Positions 34,893 to 44,827 of a stretch of DNA of 64,000 bases are shown here, one piece after another. The DNA is from Chitinophaga agrisoli. Lineage in GTDB: Bacteria; Bacteroidota; Bacteroidia; Chitinophagales; Chitinophagaceae. Where the stretch lies: positions 746,327 through 810,326 of the forward strand of contig NZ_VUOC01000004.1 in NCBI RefSeq assembly GCF_008386695.1, read 5' to 3'. The notes under the pieces were generated by a model. It saw only the letters and a list, made by a program, of their open reading frames with translations. It had not been told where the DNA came from and searched no databases. Made by a program: the position numbers and the translations under genes. The first letter of the stretch is position 1, and each line of letters starts with the position of its first letter.

Positions 34893-37568
34893 TTACTCTA
34901 ATATCTCCTGGAAGTTCTTTTCGAAATCTTCTCCGTATAGGCGTTTGTATTCTTTTCCAAAATGCTCAAAAGTATCCCTGGCTAAGGAGTGTTTGCCCAG
35001 GTAGGCCAGAGATTTGCATTTGATGCTCATGGTGTCTTCGTTTACGGGGTCGAAATAGGCTACGTAGTTGGCCAGTTTGATGAGGAAGTCCGGGTCTTCC
35101 TTCAGGTCGATGGAGGTGGCGAAGTGCATGTAGGTGTCGATGATCTCGTTGGAGACTTCGGATTTGAAGGGATCGAGCCATTCGTGTTCATCGTTGGAAA
35201 GGAAGCTGCCGCGCTGGATGATATCTGCCAGGCTGGTCATACGTTGTTTGGTGAGCTGGCTTTTGTCGCGCACGATGTCGAGGTAGTGGCTGTAGTCAAT
35301 GTAGACCTGGTTGGGATCAGTGTCTATTTTCCAATATCCGGTGTCTTTGGAGATGCGGATATGGCCTATTCTTTCCAGGATGTGTTTTAGCTTGGCGATG
35401 TTGACGGAACGGTTGTTGCGGGCGCTGGCGTCGCTTTTGTCAGACCAGAGGAGCTCTTTGAGTTTTTCTGAAGAGATGCCTCTTTCGCGGCGGATGCTGT
35501 ATAATAGTATTACCAGGAAGAGCTCACGGATGAGGGGAGTGAATAGTTTGGTCACTTCTTCGCCCGCGCTGTCTACGATACGAAAATCGCCAAAGAGGTA
35601 GATGCAGACTTTGATGAGTGGTTGTGTGGGTAACGGCGCTGTATGCTCCGGTGATAGTGGAGCGGGTGTTATCGTTTGGCTATCGTCCTCTTCGTGTATT
35701 GGTGTGGCAGGTATTTTCGTTACCGGTACTTGTGGAAGCGGCTCCGGTTGCACGGGTACAGGAGAGTGCCGGTGTGGCGGCATGACCGGTATGGCCGGTG
35801 TGGCCGGTTTCGCCGGCGGCGCTGCCTGTGCCTGCTTTTTTCTTCGCTGCAGGTACCAGGCGCTCAGGGCCAGCAGCAGTATGGCGGCGGCGCTGAGCAG
35901 GTAAGGCAGCCGGTGTGTTTGCCGTATGGGCGCCGGCGGATGGAGCGGCAATGGAGGGCCATAGAGCGTGTATATATTAACGGTAGTATGTTTACGTTCT
36001 TCATCGTAGAAGAGTGCGGGCACGATAAAACGTTTGCCGGTGTTGTCATAGTACAGGTCTGCAAAAGAGCGGATGTCGTGGAAGCGGTAGGGCAGCTTGT
36101 CCCCTACGGCTTCGAAACTGGGTTGCTCCAATGACCCGTGGATAAGTTGCAGCTCAGAATCGTATTTATGTTTGGGGAAGATGAGACCGTAGTAAGTGTG
36201 GGTGGCTTCGTCAATGACGAGGGAGTTGGCGAATACGTATTCCTCTGTGTCTACTTTCAGGTCGTAGATCTTTTTGAAGGAGCGGGTGGTGGCGTCAAAA
36301 TAATTAAGATCGTAGAGGTTTTTGGGATTGAGCACCTGCTGGCCGGATACGTTGCCGTAACCGCCCATGATATAAGCGCCATGTGCGGCGGCGCCTAATG
36401 CGGCCAGGTAACGGGGCGTCATGCTGCCCTGTATACCTGCTACGGTGCTGAGTGTGGCCGTGGGTATCTGATAGCGGTAGATATCACTTTTGTATAAAAA
36501 AAAGCCGTAGCCATTAAAGGTATAGAAAGAGCTGTCTGCCGGGGAATAGTATTTGTTGAAATGGCAGTAGTTGGTACCGTCTGTCTGCTCCGGCAGCCGG
36601 GTATTCCAGGCCAGGGTTGGCAGGTCCAGTATGGCCAGGTCCTTCATGTGGATGGAGAAGGTGTAGATCTTCTGTTCCTGCGGCAGGTACCAGGATTGGT
36701 ACTTGGCGGACATGAACTGTGGGCCGGTGCTATACGCGGCGGCCGTTAGCCTGTTCTGCGGAATGGCATAACTGAACAGCGAATCCTTGCCTAAGATATA
36801 AAGGGTTTCTGTGCCCTGGTCAAATGCAACGCTGGCAGCCCCGGGGATCGTAAAGGACTGCATGGCCCGCCAGTTGGTGTGCAACTTCTTTACCCATAAA
36901 GGGTTAGTGACAATACCGTAGCTGTTCCTGCCCAGGGAGTCCGTGGCCATATTGCCGGCGTCCTCATTGAGTGGCCAGCAGTGCCGGAGTTTTTTGTCTT
37001 CCAGGATGCGTACGTTACGGATCATCATGGGCGGCACGTCAGTATTCTTAAAGCTTTTATAATCGTTGGCCCCAAACAGCAGCTTATAACAGTTACGGCC
37101 ACGCAGGGCCAGGGGCTGCTCAAAGGCGCGCCCGTCCGCGATCACGCGGAGGGTGCTTTTGGCCGCATCAAACTGCAGGCGGATATTATGCCAGGTATCC
37201 GTTGTGCCAATACCGGGCATATTGAATGCGATGGTAGAAAAGGTCTCTCCTGTTACAATCTTAAAGTGTTTGTTGTCAGGGCTTTTATCGTAATCATAAA
37301 TAAGATCGGTATTACGGCCGTCGTCGGCTATCATCCGGAGGATGTATCCAAAGTAGTTTTTCTGGTTGGGAATGAAAGATATCTCAAAGGATAGTTCAAA
37401 GCCATCATCAAAACAGATGGCCTTTTCCATGCCCAGCGCCAGCCCTGTGCGCTGATCCTGGATTGCCTCATGACTGCGGAAGTCCAGGCCGTGTGTTTGC
37501 CCCTGCACATGTACAACCGGCAGCAAAAGGATCAGTATGCCGGCGAGTAAATTGTGGAATTTGATCAT
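34893..37568 (-). CDS. Membrane-spanning SARP-type regulator with LamG and Kelch-like sensor
   Basis: An 891-residue one-component regulator. Residues 1-23 are a signal peptide. About 25-225 is a LamG/concanavalin-like domain (AICFDDGFELSFEISFIP, TWHNIRLQFDAAKSTLRVIA). About 240-545 is a Kelch/propeller region (GSMTPRYLAALGAAAHGAYI, GGYGN). One helix at about 553-573 is followed by QRRKK, placing the C-terminus inside the cell. A Pro-rich linker runs to ~650. The C-terminal part has a SARP/OmpR-type winged helix (CIYLFGDFRIVDSAGEEV, SEKLKELLWSD, ASARNNRSVNIAKLKHILER, TGYWKI) and a helical BTAD-like tail. It probably senses a glycan and activates the PUL downstream. Confidence 0.82.
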   Translation of the reverse strand: MIKFHNLLAGILILLLPVVHVQGQTHGLDFRSHEAIQDQRTGLALGMEKAICFDDGFELSFEISFIPNQKNYFGYILRMIADDGRNTDLIYDYDKSPDNKHFKIVTGETFSTIAFNMPGIGTTDTWHNIRLQFDAAKSTLRVIADGRAFEQPLALRGRNCYKLLFGANDYKSFKNTDVPPMMIRNVRILEDKKLRHCWPLNEDAGNMATDSLGRNSYGIVTNPLWVKKLHTNWRAMQSFTIPGAASVAFDQGTETLYILGKDSLFSYAIPQNRLTAAAYSTGPQFMSAKYQSWYLPQEQKIYTFSIHMKDLAILDLPTLAWNTRLPEQTDGTNYCHFNKYYSPADSSFYTFNGYGFFLYKSDIYRYQIPTATLSTVAGIQGSMTPRYLAALGAAAHGAYIMGGYGNVSGQQVLNPKNLYDLNYFDATTRSFKKIYDLKVDTEEYVFANSLVIDEATHTYYGLIFPKHKYDSELQLIHGSLEQPSFEAVGDKLPYRFHDIRSFADLYYDNTGKRFIVPALFYDEERKHTTVNIYTLYGPPLPLHPPAPIRQTHRLPYLLSAAAILLLALSAWYLQRRKKQAQAAPPAKPATPAIPVMPPHRHSPVPVQPEPLPQVPVTKIPATPIHEEDDSQTITPAPLSPEHTAPLPTQPLIKVCIYLFGDFRIVDSAGEEVTKLFTPLIRELFLVILLYSIRRERGISSEKLKELLWSDKSDASARNNRSVNIAKLKHILERIGHIRISKDTGYWKIDTDPNQVYIDYSHYLDIVRDKSQLTKQRMTSLADIIQRGSFLSNDEHEWLDPFKSEVSNEIIDTYMHFATSIDLKEDPDFLIKLANYVAYFDPVNEDTMSIKCKSLAYLGKHSLARDTFEHFGKEYKRLYGEDFEKNFQEILE

Positions 37569-37880
37569 TGCCCGGTTTTACCCAAATAATTTGTTAGACC
37601 ATCGTTCGCGTTATAACTATAGCGTGATACAGGGTCGTAATTTAGGAAGTTTTTAAATATTTTTTGTCACCCGTTTTGTGGTGTATGTTCCAGCAGTGAG
37701 GACCAACGGCTTACTAAACCGGACAAAACAAAAAAACGATGGATAGCGCTCCGGCAGTGCTGTCCATTCCTTATTTTTGTATATACTGAACCGTATTTGT
37801 AGCCTTTATCCGGTAGCCCTCAAAGCCCTTACCGATCTGTAACTGTATTTATTGATCCACGTTCATCAAAACTCTCCATA
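37569..37880. other. Divergent promoter region
   Basis: This 312-base AT-rich region separates the SARP-type regulator (minus) from the GH16 gene (plus). TATTTTTG at 37772-37779 matches the Bacteroidota -7 consensus TAnnTTTG for GH16, about 100 bases upstream of its ATG, though no clear TTG is seen at -33. No TTAAT array like those of the PUL is present. Confidence 0.4.
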
Positions 37881-40800
37881 ATGAGAAGCCCTATGTACAA
37901 AAAATGTCTGTTGGCGCAACGCATGTGCCTGCTCACTATTGTTAGCCTGTTTTTATGGCCTTTTATCACCCAGGCCCAGCGGCAGCTGGTATGGGAAGAC
38001 AATTTTACCGGCGGCGCGCTGAACTCCCAGTACTGGACCTATGAAACCGGCGATGGTTGCGCCAAAGGCAACTGCGGCTGGGGAAATGCCGAGCTGGAGT
38101 ATTATACCAACCGCACGGAGAACGTGCGGATCGAGAACGGCCGCCTGGTGCTGGAAGCGCGGCGCGAGACCATGGGCGGCAAACCCTTTACCTCTGCCCG
38201 TATCAAGACCAGCGGAAGGGTATCTTTCCGTTATGGCGCGCTGGAAGCCCGTATTAAAGCGCCGCAGGTGAGCAATGGCCTGTGGCCCGCCTTCTGGCTG
38301 CTGGGCGCTACCGGCGGTACCTGGCCGCGCAACGGCGAGGTGGATATCCTGGAAATGGGGTTTGCCGGCGCCCTGGCCGCGGGTAAGGCCGACAAGACCG
38401 TTAGCGCCGCCGTACACTGGTGGACAGAGAACCCCGGCGGTTATACCGGGCATGCCACCTATGCCAAAGACACGGTGAATGAAGCGGCCAACCTCAGCGA
38501 TGATTTCCACCTGTACCGGCTGGAGTGGGACCCGCAGTTCATCACCATCTTCCTGGATAACAGCCCCTACTACCGGATTGCCATTGATGGCAACAACGGG
38601 TTTGAAGCTTTCCGCAACCCGTTCTATATCATACTGAACCTGGCGGTAGGCGGCAATTATCCCAATATTCATACAGCCGCCGGCGTTACCGCGCCCCTGC
38701 CCGGCCGTATGGAGATAGATTATATAAAGCTGTACCAGGATCTTACCCAGGGCGAAGAGCTGATACTGGGCAGCAACAATGCGCCGGAAGGCAACTACGG
38801 CATCTTTACGGATAACACGCCGGTAGACAGCAAAGTAACGTTTGGGCAGGGCGCTAACCTGTTCCTGTGGAATAATATCACCAATATTACGAGCCCCGCC
38901 CCTGCCCCGTTTGAAGGCAGCAATGTATGGGCATTTCATGCCAATGCCGGTACCTGGTACGGCCTTGGCGTAGCCAATGACATGATCAACATGAGCAATT
39001 ACGCCGGCGGCAGCCTTAAATTCCATATGAAGACCAGCTCCTCTGCCCCGTTTAAAGTAGGTATTGCTACAGACGCCGGAGAAGGCTGGGTGAACTTTAC
39101 CGGCAACGCCTACGGATTGGTACGTGATGGCCAATGGCATGAGGTCACCATTCCCGTAAGCGCTTTTGGCGCGGTAGACCTGGTGCAGGTTACCCAGTTG
39201 TTTATGTTCTCCGGCGATGCGCCGGCCGCAGCGGCTGATTTCTATTTTGATAATATCTATTATACCGGTGGCGTATCCGATAATCCCGCGCCTAAGGTGT
39301 CCATCACCAACCTGGCCAATGAAGCGGTATTCACCACCCCGGCTGCCATCAATATACAAACCAATGCCAGCGACGCCAATGGCAGCATCAGCAAGGTGGA
39401 TTTCTTTAATGGCAGCGTATACCTGGGCAGCAAGACCAGCGCGCCTTTTAATTTTACCTGGAACACATCCACCCAAACTGTGGCCACCCTTATTGCCAAG
39501 GCTACCGATAACCAGGGCAAGACCACTGCTTCCCAACCGGTAACGGCGCTGGTAGCGGGGCCCAATAATACGCCGCCGCAGGTAAGTATCAGCGCTCCCA
39601 CTGCCAGCACGCCGTACCGCAAGCCGGCCAATGTGGTGATCAATACAAATATTACGGATAATGGGCTGATCTATAAAGTGGAGTTCTATAATGGAAGCAC
39701 GCTGCTTGGCACGCTGAATAAACCGCCTTATAATTTCACCTGGGCCAATGTGGATCAAGGCAGTTATACCTTGACCGTAAAAGCTACGGATAACGGTAAA
39801 CTAAGCACTACCTCCGCTCCGGTAACGATCACGGTGCAGGATAACAAGATCGTGGCGGATAAATTCGGGGTGTACAGCGAGGATGCGGCTATTACGGAAA
39901 AGCTTACTTACGGGCTGGACGCCAACCTGTATGTATGGAATAACCTCACCACCATTGCCGGCGCGGCGCCCTATGAGGGCGCACAGGTGATGGCCTTTAC
40001 CGCGGCAGCCAATAACTGGTTTGGACTGGGCGCCTCTCATGATGTGCGCGACCTGACGCATTTTGCCAATGGCAACCTGAAATTCCGTTTCAAGACCACG
40101 TATCAGGGCTCTTTCCGTTTTAGCGTGATCTCCCTGAACGGGCAAACGGATATCAATTTTGCCGGCGGCGAGCAAAAGCTGGGATTGGTGCGTGATGGGC
40201 AGTGGCATGAGGTGATCATCCCCGTTAGCTCGCTTACCGGCACCAACCTGGCCACTGTTTCGCAGGCATTTACTTTCTCCGGCGATGCGCCTGCCACTGC
40301 TGCTAGCTTCTATATTGATAACGTGTATTATGAAACCTCCACGCCTACCGGCAATGGGCCTAACCTGGCGCTGAACAAACCGGTACGGGTATCCGGATCA
40401 GAGAACAGCACGTTCACCGGCCCTAATGCGGTAGATGGGAATACCGGCACCCGCTGGTCCAGCGCGTTCAGCGATCCGCAGTGGATACGGGTAGATCTTG
40501 GCGCAGACTATGATATCAACCGGGTAAAGATCACCTGGGAAACAGCTGCCGGCAGGGACTACCTGGTACAGGTATCTAATGATACATTGAACTGGAATTT
40601 GTTAAAGAATGTAAGCGGTAATACCGCACTGGTGAATGAGCATACAGGGCTTAGCAACCATGGGCGCTACCTGCGCATCTATGGCACAGCGCGTACAACA
40701 CCGTATGGTTATTCCATTTTTGAGCTGGAAGCGTATGGGGCATTGCACAGTGCGGGCGCACGGCTGGTTGGCATGGGTAGCCAATCATCCACCGTCCCCG

Positions 40801-41051
40801 CCACATGGACCGCCGCAGTATATCCGAACCCGGTAGTAAATGACCAGGCGCAGATCCGCAGCAGTGAAGCGATCAAACAGGTGAAAATAGTGGCGCTCAC
40901 CGGACATGCGTGGATGACCGGTCTATCACAACAAGGTAAGATAGCAGGCACCTACCGGATCGATCTGCGGCAATTACCGGCGGGTATGTATATGGTGCAG
41001 CTGATGAATGAAAAGAATGAAGTGTTGGTATTGAAAGTGGTGAAGCAGTAA
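37881..41051 (+). CDS. Secreted multidomain GH16 beta-glucanase with T9SS tail
   Basis: The 1056 residues read as: signal peptide; GH16 laminarinase-like domain (about 34-285) with the catalytic GEVDILEMG near 150 and WGNAELEYYTNR upstream; a CBM-like jelly roll (~295-463); two Ig-like Big_9 modules (~472-560, 567-653); a second copy of the CBM-like module (~655-820, both with LVRDGQWHEV); an F5/8-type C / CBM32 domain (~826-953, DGNTGTRWSSAFSDPQWIRV); and a C-terminal T9SS sorting tail (YPNPVVNDQAQIR ... GMYMVQLMNEKN). It should cleave beta-1,3- or mixed-linkage glucans outside the cell. ATG 37881 or 37893 may be the start. Confidence 0.93.
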   Translation: MRSPMYKKCLLAQRMCLLTIVSLFLWPFITQAQRQLVWEDNFTGGALNSQYWTYETGDGCAKGNCGWGNAELEYYTNRTENVRIENGRLVLEARRETMGGKPFTSARIKTSGRVSFRYGALEARIKAPQVSNGLWPAFWLLGATGGTWPRNGEVDILEMGFAGALAAGKADKTVSAAVHWWTENPGGYTGHATYAKDTVNEAANLSDDFHLYRLEWDPQFITIFLDNSPYYRIAIDGNNGFEAFRNPFYIILNLAVGGNYPNIHTAAGVTAPLPGRMEIDYIKLYQDLTQGEELILGSNNAPEGNYGIFTDNTPVDSKVTFGQGANLFLWNNITNITSPAPAPFEGSNVWAFHANAGTWYGLGVANDMINMSNYAGGSLKFHMKTSSSAPFKVGIATDAGEGWVNFTGNAYGLVRDGQWHEVTIPVSAFGAVDLVQVTQLFMFSGDAPAAAADFYFDNIYYTGGVSDNPAPKVSITNLANEAVFTTPAAINIQTNASDANGSISKVDFFNGSVYLGSKTSAPFNFTWNTSTQTVATLIAKATDNQGKTTASQPVTALVAGPNNTPPQVSISAPTASTPYRKPANVVINTNITDNGLIYKVEFYNGSTLLGTLNKPPYNFTWANVDQGSYTLTVKATDNGKLSTTSAPVTITVQDNKIVADKFGVYSEDAAITEKLTYGLDANLYVWNNLTTIAGAAPYEGAQVMAFTAAANNWFGLGASHDVRDLTHFANGNLKFRFKTTYQGSFRFSVISLNGQTDINFAGGEQKLGLVRDGQWHEVIIPVSSLTGTNLATVSQAFTFSGDAPATAASFYIDNVYYETSTPTGNGPNLALNKPVRVSGSENSTFTGPNAVDGNTGTRWSSAFSDPQWIRVDLGADYDINRVKITWETAAGRDYLVQVSNDTLNWNLLKNVSGNTALVNEHTGLSNHGRYLRIYGTARTTPYGYSIFELEAYGALHSAGARLVGMGSQSSTVPATWTAAVYPNPVVNDQAQIRSSEAIKQVKIVALTGHAWMTGLSQQGKIAGTYRIDLRQLPAGMYMVQLMNEKNEVLVLKVVKQ

Positions 41052-41066
41052 GATCTGCTATAAGCG

Positions 41067-41105
41067 AATTGGCCCCGGAGTCTGATACTTTGGGGCCAAT
41101 TTATA
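41067..41105. terminator. Bidirectional terminator between GH16 and histidine kinase
   Basis: A perfect 10-bp stem (41067-41076 with 41092-41101) with a 15-base loop is followed by a T-rich stretch. It separates two convergent genes. Confidence 0.7.
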
Positions 41106-41121
41106 TTTAATCGTGTTTTGT

Positions 41122-43449
41122 TTATAATTCCATCTTACGGATCTGCGCGATCTTTAATAACGTAGCCAGCATCTCCCGGGGGAAGAACGGTTTATTAAGG
41201 ATATCGAAAATACCCATGCGGGCGAACTTGCGGCGCACTTCCGGCATAATATCCGCCGTAAATACAACGATGTGGATCTCATGGTATTTATTACGGATGA
41301 TCTCTGCCAGCTCATAACCATCCATACCGGGCATGTGCAGGTCTACCAGCGCAACATCGTAAGTGTTCTCTTCTAATAGTTCCAGCGCTTCCTTACCTCC
41401 CTGAGCACAGTCTGGCAAAATGCCAAAATACTCCAGCTGGTTTTTGGCCACCATGATATTGATGGGATTATCCTCCACAAAAAGCACGCGTAAATTCCTG
41501 AACCGTTTTGAATAGGCGGAGAGCTCCGTGAGCTGCGCCCGTTTGGGCAGGCGGCTTTTTTTGATGGGCAGCTCAAACACCAGGTCAAAATAGAACTCTG
41601 TGCCTACGCCGGGCGTACTTTCCAGGTACAGGCGGCTGTTATGGAGCGCCACCAGCTTGCGGGTAATGGTGAGGCCCAGGCCTGTACCTTCCTGCTCCCT
41701 GTAGGCGGCTTGCTGTACCTGGCGGAAGCTTTCGAATACAGTTTCATGGTATTCCTCCGGGATGCCGATACCGGTATCCTTTACGGAAAAATGCACGGTG
41801 ATCTTGTTCTTTTGCTCAGACTCCAGCAGCTGCAGAGAGATGGTGACCGTTCCTGTATCCGTATACTTTACGGCGTTGCTGACCAGGTTATTCAGGATCT
41901 GCGCCAGGCGGATGGGGTCTGCCAGCACTTTATCCGGGATCTCCTTGCCTACCTGGCTCACCAGCTCTATGCCTTTGGTAAGCGCCAGGGATTTAAACTG
42001 GTTCCTGATATTACGGATCAGCTGGTGCAGGGAGATTTCTGTATAGGTGAGATCAAACTGCTCCCGCTCCATCTTGTTGAGGTCCAGTATATCGTTGATA
42101 AGCTGTAAAAGATGATCTGCGGAAAAGAGCAGGTTATGGATATACTCTTCCTGCTCTGCGGTATAGTTTAATTTAAGCAGGTTGGTGATGCCGATGATAC
42201 CATTGAGCGGGGTCCTGATCTCGTGGCTCATGATGGAGAGGAAATCGGACTTGGCTTTGGCGGCTTCTTCCGCCATGTCTTTGGCGCGGATGAGCTCCAG
42301 CTCTGCTTCCTTCATGCGGGTAATATCCATAAGGGCGCCGCGGATCATCACTACTTCCTCATCCCGGATAACCGGCACGCCTATAGCGCGGATCCATTTG
42401 CGTACCCCCATGGCGGTGATAACACGCAGCTCTATATCGTAGGGCCGCCGGTCGTGAATGGCTGCTGCGGTATAAGTGCCCATGGCCATCTGGTCGTCTT
42501 CTTCAAAGAAGCTGCGGGTATTCTCCAGGGTGGGCACAAAGTCCGGCGGTACATCGTACAGCAGGTAGGTTTGCCTGGTCCAGAAGATCTGGCCAGTGTG
42601 CACGTTATATTCCCAACCACCGGTCTGGCTCAGCTGCTGGCTAACGTCCAGCAGCTGGTTGCTGAGCTCCAGGCGGTCTTTTGTTTCCTGCAGGGAAATC
42701 TCTGCCAGTTTCTGGGCGGTAATATCCTGTATGCTGAGCACTATTACCTGGTCTGCCGGGTCCGGCGCCTGGATCACAGGGCGGACGCTGGCGTGGAACC
42801 ATTGGTTAATGGAGGGGTCGATGTGTTTGTAGGTTACTTCGCGTACTTCGCCGGTGCGGCTTACTTCGTCAATAACGGCGATAAAGGGGGCGGACATGGC
42901 GCCCATGACCTCAGACACGGTCTTGCCCAGGAAAAGCTCCCGGGGCATGAACAACAGGCCTTCGTCAGACACCCAAACGTTCTTAAAACGCTGGTTGCCG
43001 TCCATCTCAAATACAATATCTTCCAGGGAAGTGAGCAGGGCCTGCAGGTGTGAGGTGAGCTCCTGCTGACGGGCTTCGGCCTCCCGCTCTCCGGTAATAT
43101 CCTGCAGGTAGCCTATCAGGTAATTGCCAAAAACGCCTGCTACAAACCGGGCGGTAGTAGTGCAATAACGTTTTCCTTTTTGCGGGTGCAGTATGCGGTG
43201 CAAAAATTTGAACGGCTCTCCCTGGTTGGCAACGGTAGCCTGCACCACAGTGGCTATTTCAGGGATGTCCTTACCAATTATAACCTGATGCCAGCCTTTA
43301 CCGGCTGCCTGTTCAAAGGTAAGACCGGTAATATTTTCCCACTCTTTGTTTACGAAGAAGCAATTTCCATCCGTATCTGAAAGAAAAGCGCCAATGGGAG
43401 CAAGCTGCAATGCCTGCTGTAAGTATTGTTCATCTCCACTAAGTTTCAT
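41122..43449 (-). CDS. Soluble hybrid histidine kinase (PAS x3, HisKA, HATPase, REC)
   Basis: The 775 residues have no membrane helix. Three PAS modules lie at about 10-120, 135-255 and 270-390, the last two each followed by an alpha helix linker. The HisKA phospho-His is in [18 protein letters not shown] (~407). HATPase boxes are [12 protein letters not shown] (N), [10 protein letters not shown] (G1) and [13 protein letters not shown] (G2). A C-terminal REC domain has [20 protein letters not shown] (Asp ~701) and ILNKPFF (Lys). It senses cytoplasmic signals by PAS. No adjacent DNA-binding response regulator is present, so the partner is unknown. Confidence 0.93.
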   Translation of the reverse strand: MKLSGDEQYLQQALQLAPIGAFLSDTDGNCFFVNKEWENITGLTFEQAAGKGWHQVIIGKDIPEIATVVQATVANQGEPFKFLHRILHPQKGKRYCTTTARFVAGVFGNYLIGYLQDITGEREAEARQQELTSHLQALLTSLEDIVFEMDGNQRFKNVWVSDEGLLFMPRELFLGKTVSEVMGAMSAPFIAVIDEVSRTGEVREVTYKHIDPSINQWFHASVRPVIQAPDPADQVIVLSIQDITAQKLAEISLQETKDRLELSNQLLDVSQQLSQTGGWEYNVHTGQIFWTRQTYLLYDVPPDFVPTLENTRSFFEEDDQMAMGTYTAAAIHDRRPYDIELRVITAMGVRKWIRAIGVPVIRDEEVVMIRGALMDITRMKEAELELIRAKDMAEEAAKAKSDFLSIMSHEIRTPLNGIIGITNLLKLNYTAEQEEYIHNLLFSADHLLQLINDILDLNKMEREQFDLTYTEISLHQLIRNIRNQFKSLALTKGIELVSQVGKEIPDKVLADPIRLAQILNNLVSNAVKYTDTGTVTISLQLLESEQKNKITVHFSVKDTGIGIPEEYHETVFESFRQVQQAAYREQEGTGLGLTITRKLVALHNSRLYLESTPGVGTEFYFDLVFELPIKKSRLPKRAQLTELSAYSKRFRNLRVLFVEDNPINIMVAKNQLEYFGILPDCAQGGKEALELLEENTYDVALVDLHMPGMDGYELAEIIRNKYHEIHIVVFTADIMPEVRRKFARMGIFDILNKPFFPREMLATLLKIAQIRKMEL

Positions 43450-43756
43450 CGGATAGGTTTATAGGTATTGCCTAGTATGACTCTCGGTACAATAATAGCA
43501 TTTTTTTCATAGCATTAATACATATCAGAATATGTAATATTACTATCCTTCTCATTCTTTCACTGTATTTCCCGCTATGATCCTGTTTATAAAACAGGTA
43601 ATTGTCCCCTATGTATTGTCCCCAAAGATGTTACTGATTAAAGGCCGTTCCAGCAACTTTATTCGTGTAAATATAAAGATTATTGATGATAATGATGGCG
43701 ATAAACGAGGGCCGGCCAATCGTATGGCCGGCCCCTTGTTTGAATAGGCGTATTTA
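43450..43756. other. Intergenic region with two inverted repeats
   Basis: TACATAT/ATATGTA (43519-43536, 4-base spacer) and CCTGTTT/AAACAGG (43582-43598, 3-base spacer) lie 70-149 bases upstream of the kinase ATG. Either could be an operator. The terminator of the downstream metallopeptidase lies at 43708-43733. No gene is seen. Confidence 0.45.
43708..43733 (-). terminator. Terminator-like hairpin of the HExxH lipoprotein gene
   Basis: A perfect 10-bp GC-rich stem (43708-43717 with 43724-43733) with a 6-base loop, followed on the minus strand by a short U-rich tract, 23 bases after the metallopeptidase stop. Confidence 0.65.
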
Positions 43757-44701
43757 TCAATACGTTACGCCGGGAAAATCCCTTCTTGCCTTGTTGAACT
43801 GCGACTCATAGGTGCTGGTCCATCCAAAGGCGGTGGTGGCCTGCGCTTTCAGGTTCCTGCCGGCGGCGCCGCTCCAGAAGTGAACAAACTCTCCCATGTT
43901 CAGATCGCGGGCGTAGTTCTGTCCGCTTTTGGGAAAGTACTGGGCAAGCAGCTGAAAGTACTTATTCAGCGTGGCGGAACCACCAGTCTGGTAAATGGGA
44001 TAGAACCAGTTTTTGAACCACTGGGTACCTGCACGGGGGAAATTATCCGTGTTGTTGATCATGAGGTTATACCAGCGGGTAGCGTCCGCTGTTCTGCCCA
44101 GGCCTCTATATACATCGTAGATAAAGATCTCCGCCCATTTGCTATCGCCCCAGATGTTGAAGGCGGGCGAGTTGTGCACGCTTTTGGAAGCGCTTTCCAC
44201 GATGTGGGCCACCTCGTGGGTGGTGATATCCAGGTCGTTGCCGGTACCGGCCGTCCAGGCATTACTGCTGTTGGAGCCAACATCGATCACATTACGGAAA
44301 TCGTGGCTGGCGTCGAAGTAGGTAGACGGATGGCCGCCGCTGTACTTGCCCGTATGGAAGATAGCGAACAGGCGCGTATCAGCGCCAAAGGAGCCGTATA
44401 CGCTTTTGGTATAACGCCACACATCGCCCATATAAGTATTGGGCCAGGTGATGCTGCTGTTCACATCATTATCGAAATATACTGCTACATCGTTATCAAA
44501 AAATACGCGGTGCAGGAGCTGTACGTGCTCAAACCAATGCTCCTGCCAGGTAGTGGGAGGATCGGCCAGGAGGGCGGAGGCCTTTACGTTTGGCGTAGCA
44601 TTATCTGGTGAAAGGGCGGAAGGCGCTGCTTCCTTTTTGCAGGCGGTTGCCAGCAGCAACAGGCCGGACAGCAAGCCAGCCAGGCAAGGTGTTTTTCTCA
44701 T
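43757..44701 (-). CDS. Lipoprotein with HExxH zinc metallopeptidase motif
   Basis: The ATG at 44701 (MRKTPCLAG) is preferred to the longer frame from 44752, as it begins a lipoprotein signal with lipobox LLLLATAC. The mature part holds DLDITTHEVAHIVESASKSV near residue 160, an HExxH zinc site, and KWAEIFIYDVYRG about 20 residues later, whose Glu may be the third ligand. The rest, with AGTQWFKNWFYPIYQTGG, resembles the gluzincin-like lipoproteins of Chitinophagaceae, with no fixed name. It probably cleaves peptides at the cell surface. The adjacent gene encodes a second HExxH lipoprotein. Confidence 0.75.
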   Translation of the reverse strand: MRKTPCLAGLLSGLLLLATACKKEAAPSALSPDNATPNVKASALLADPPTTWQEHWFEHVQLLHRVFFDNDVAVYFDNDVNSSITWPNTYMGDVWRYTKSVYGSFGADTRLFAIFHTGKYSGGHPSTYFDASHDFRNVIDVGSNSSNAWTAGTGNDLDITTHEVAHIVESASKSVHNSPAFNIWGDSKWAEIFIYDVYRGLGRTADATRWYNLMINNTDNFPRAGTQWFKNWFYPIYQTGGSATLNKYFQLLAQYFPKSGQNYARDLNMGEFVHFWSGAAGRNLKAQATTAFGWTSTYESQFNKARRDFPGVTY

Positions 44702-44827
44702 ATGGTCTTGTTTTAAATAAAGGAACAAAAAGCAGAAATAGCGTTGCCGCAAGCGGATCGTTTGCTCATCACTCCCCGGTGTGAGAATAACAGCACGGCA
44801 GCGCTACTCCTGTAAAGGTTTAGATCG

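Noticed and set aside
34595-35023. Leu/Val-rich and Tyr/Leu-rich open frames over the microsatellite
   Set aside because: They come from pyrimidine hexamers and run into the real regulator gene on the other strand.
37953-39758. Minus-strand 601-codon frame opposite GH16
   Set aside because: GH16 has full-length family motifs; the antisense frame is a by-product of GC-rich codon use and has no recognisable motif.
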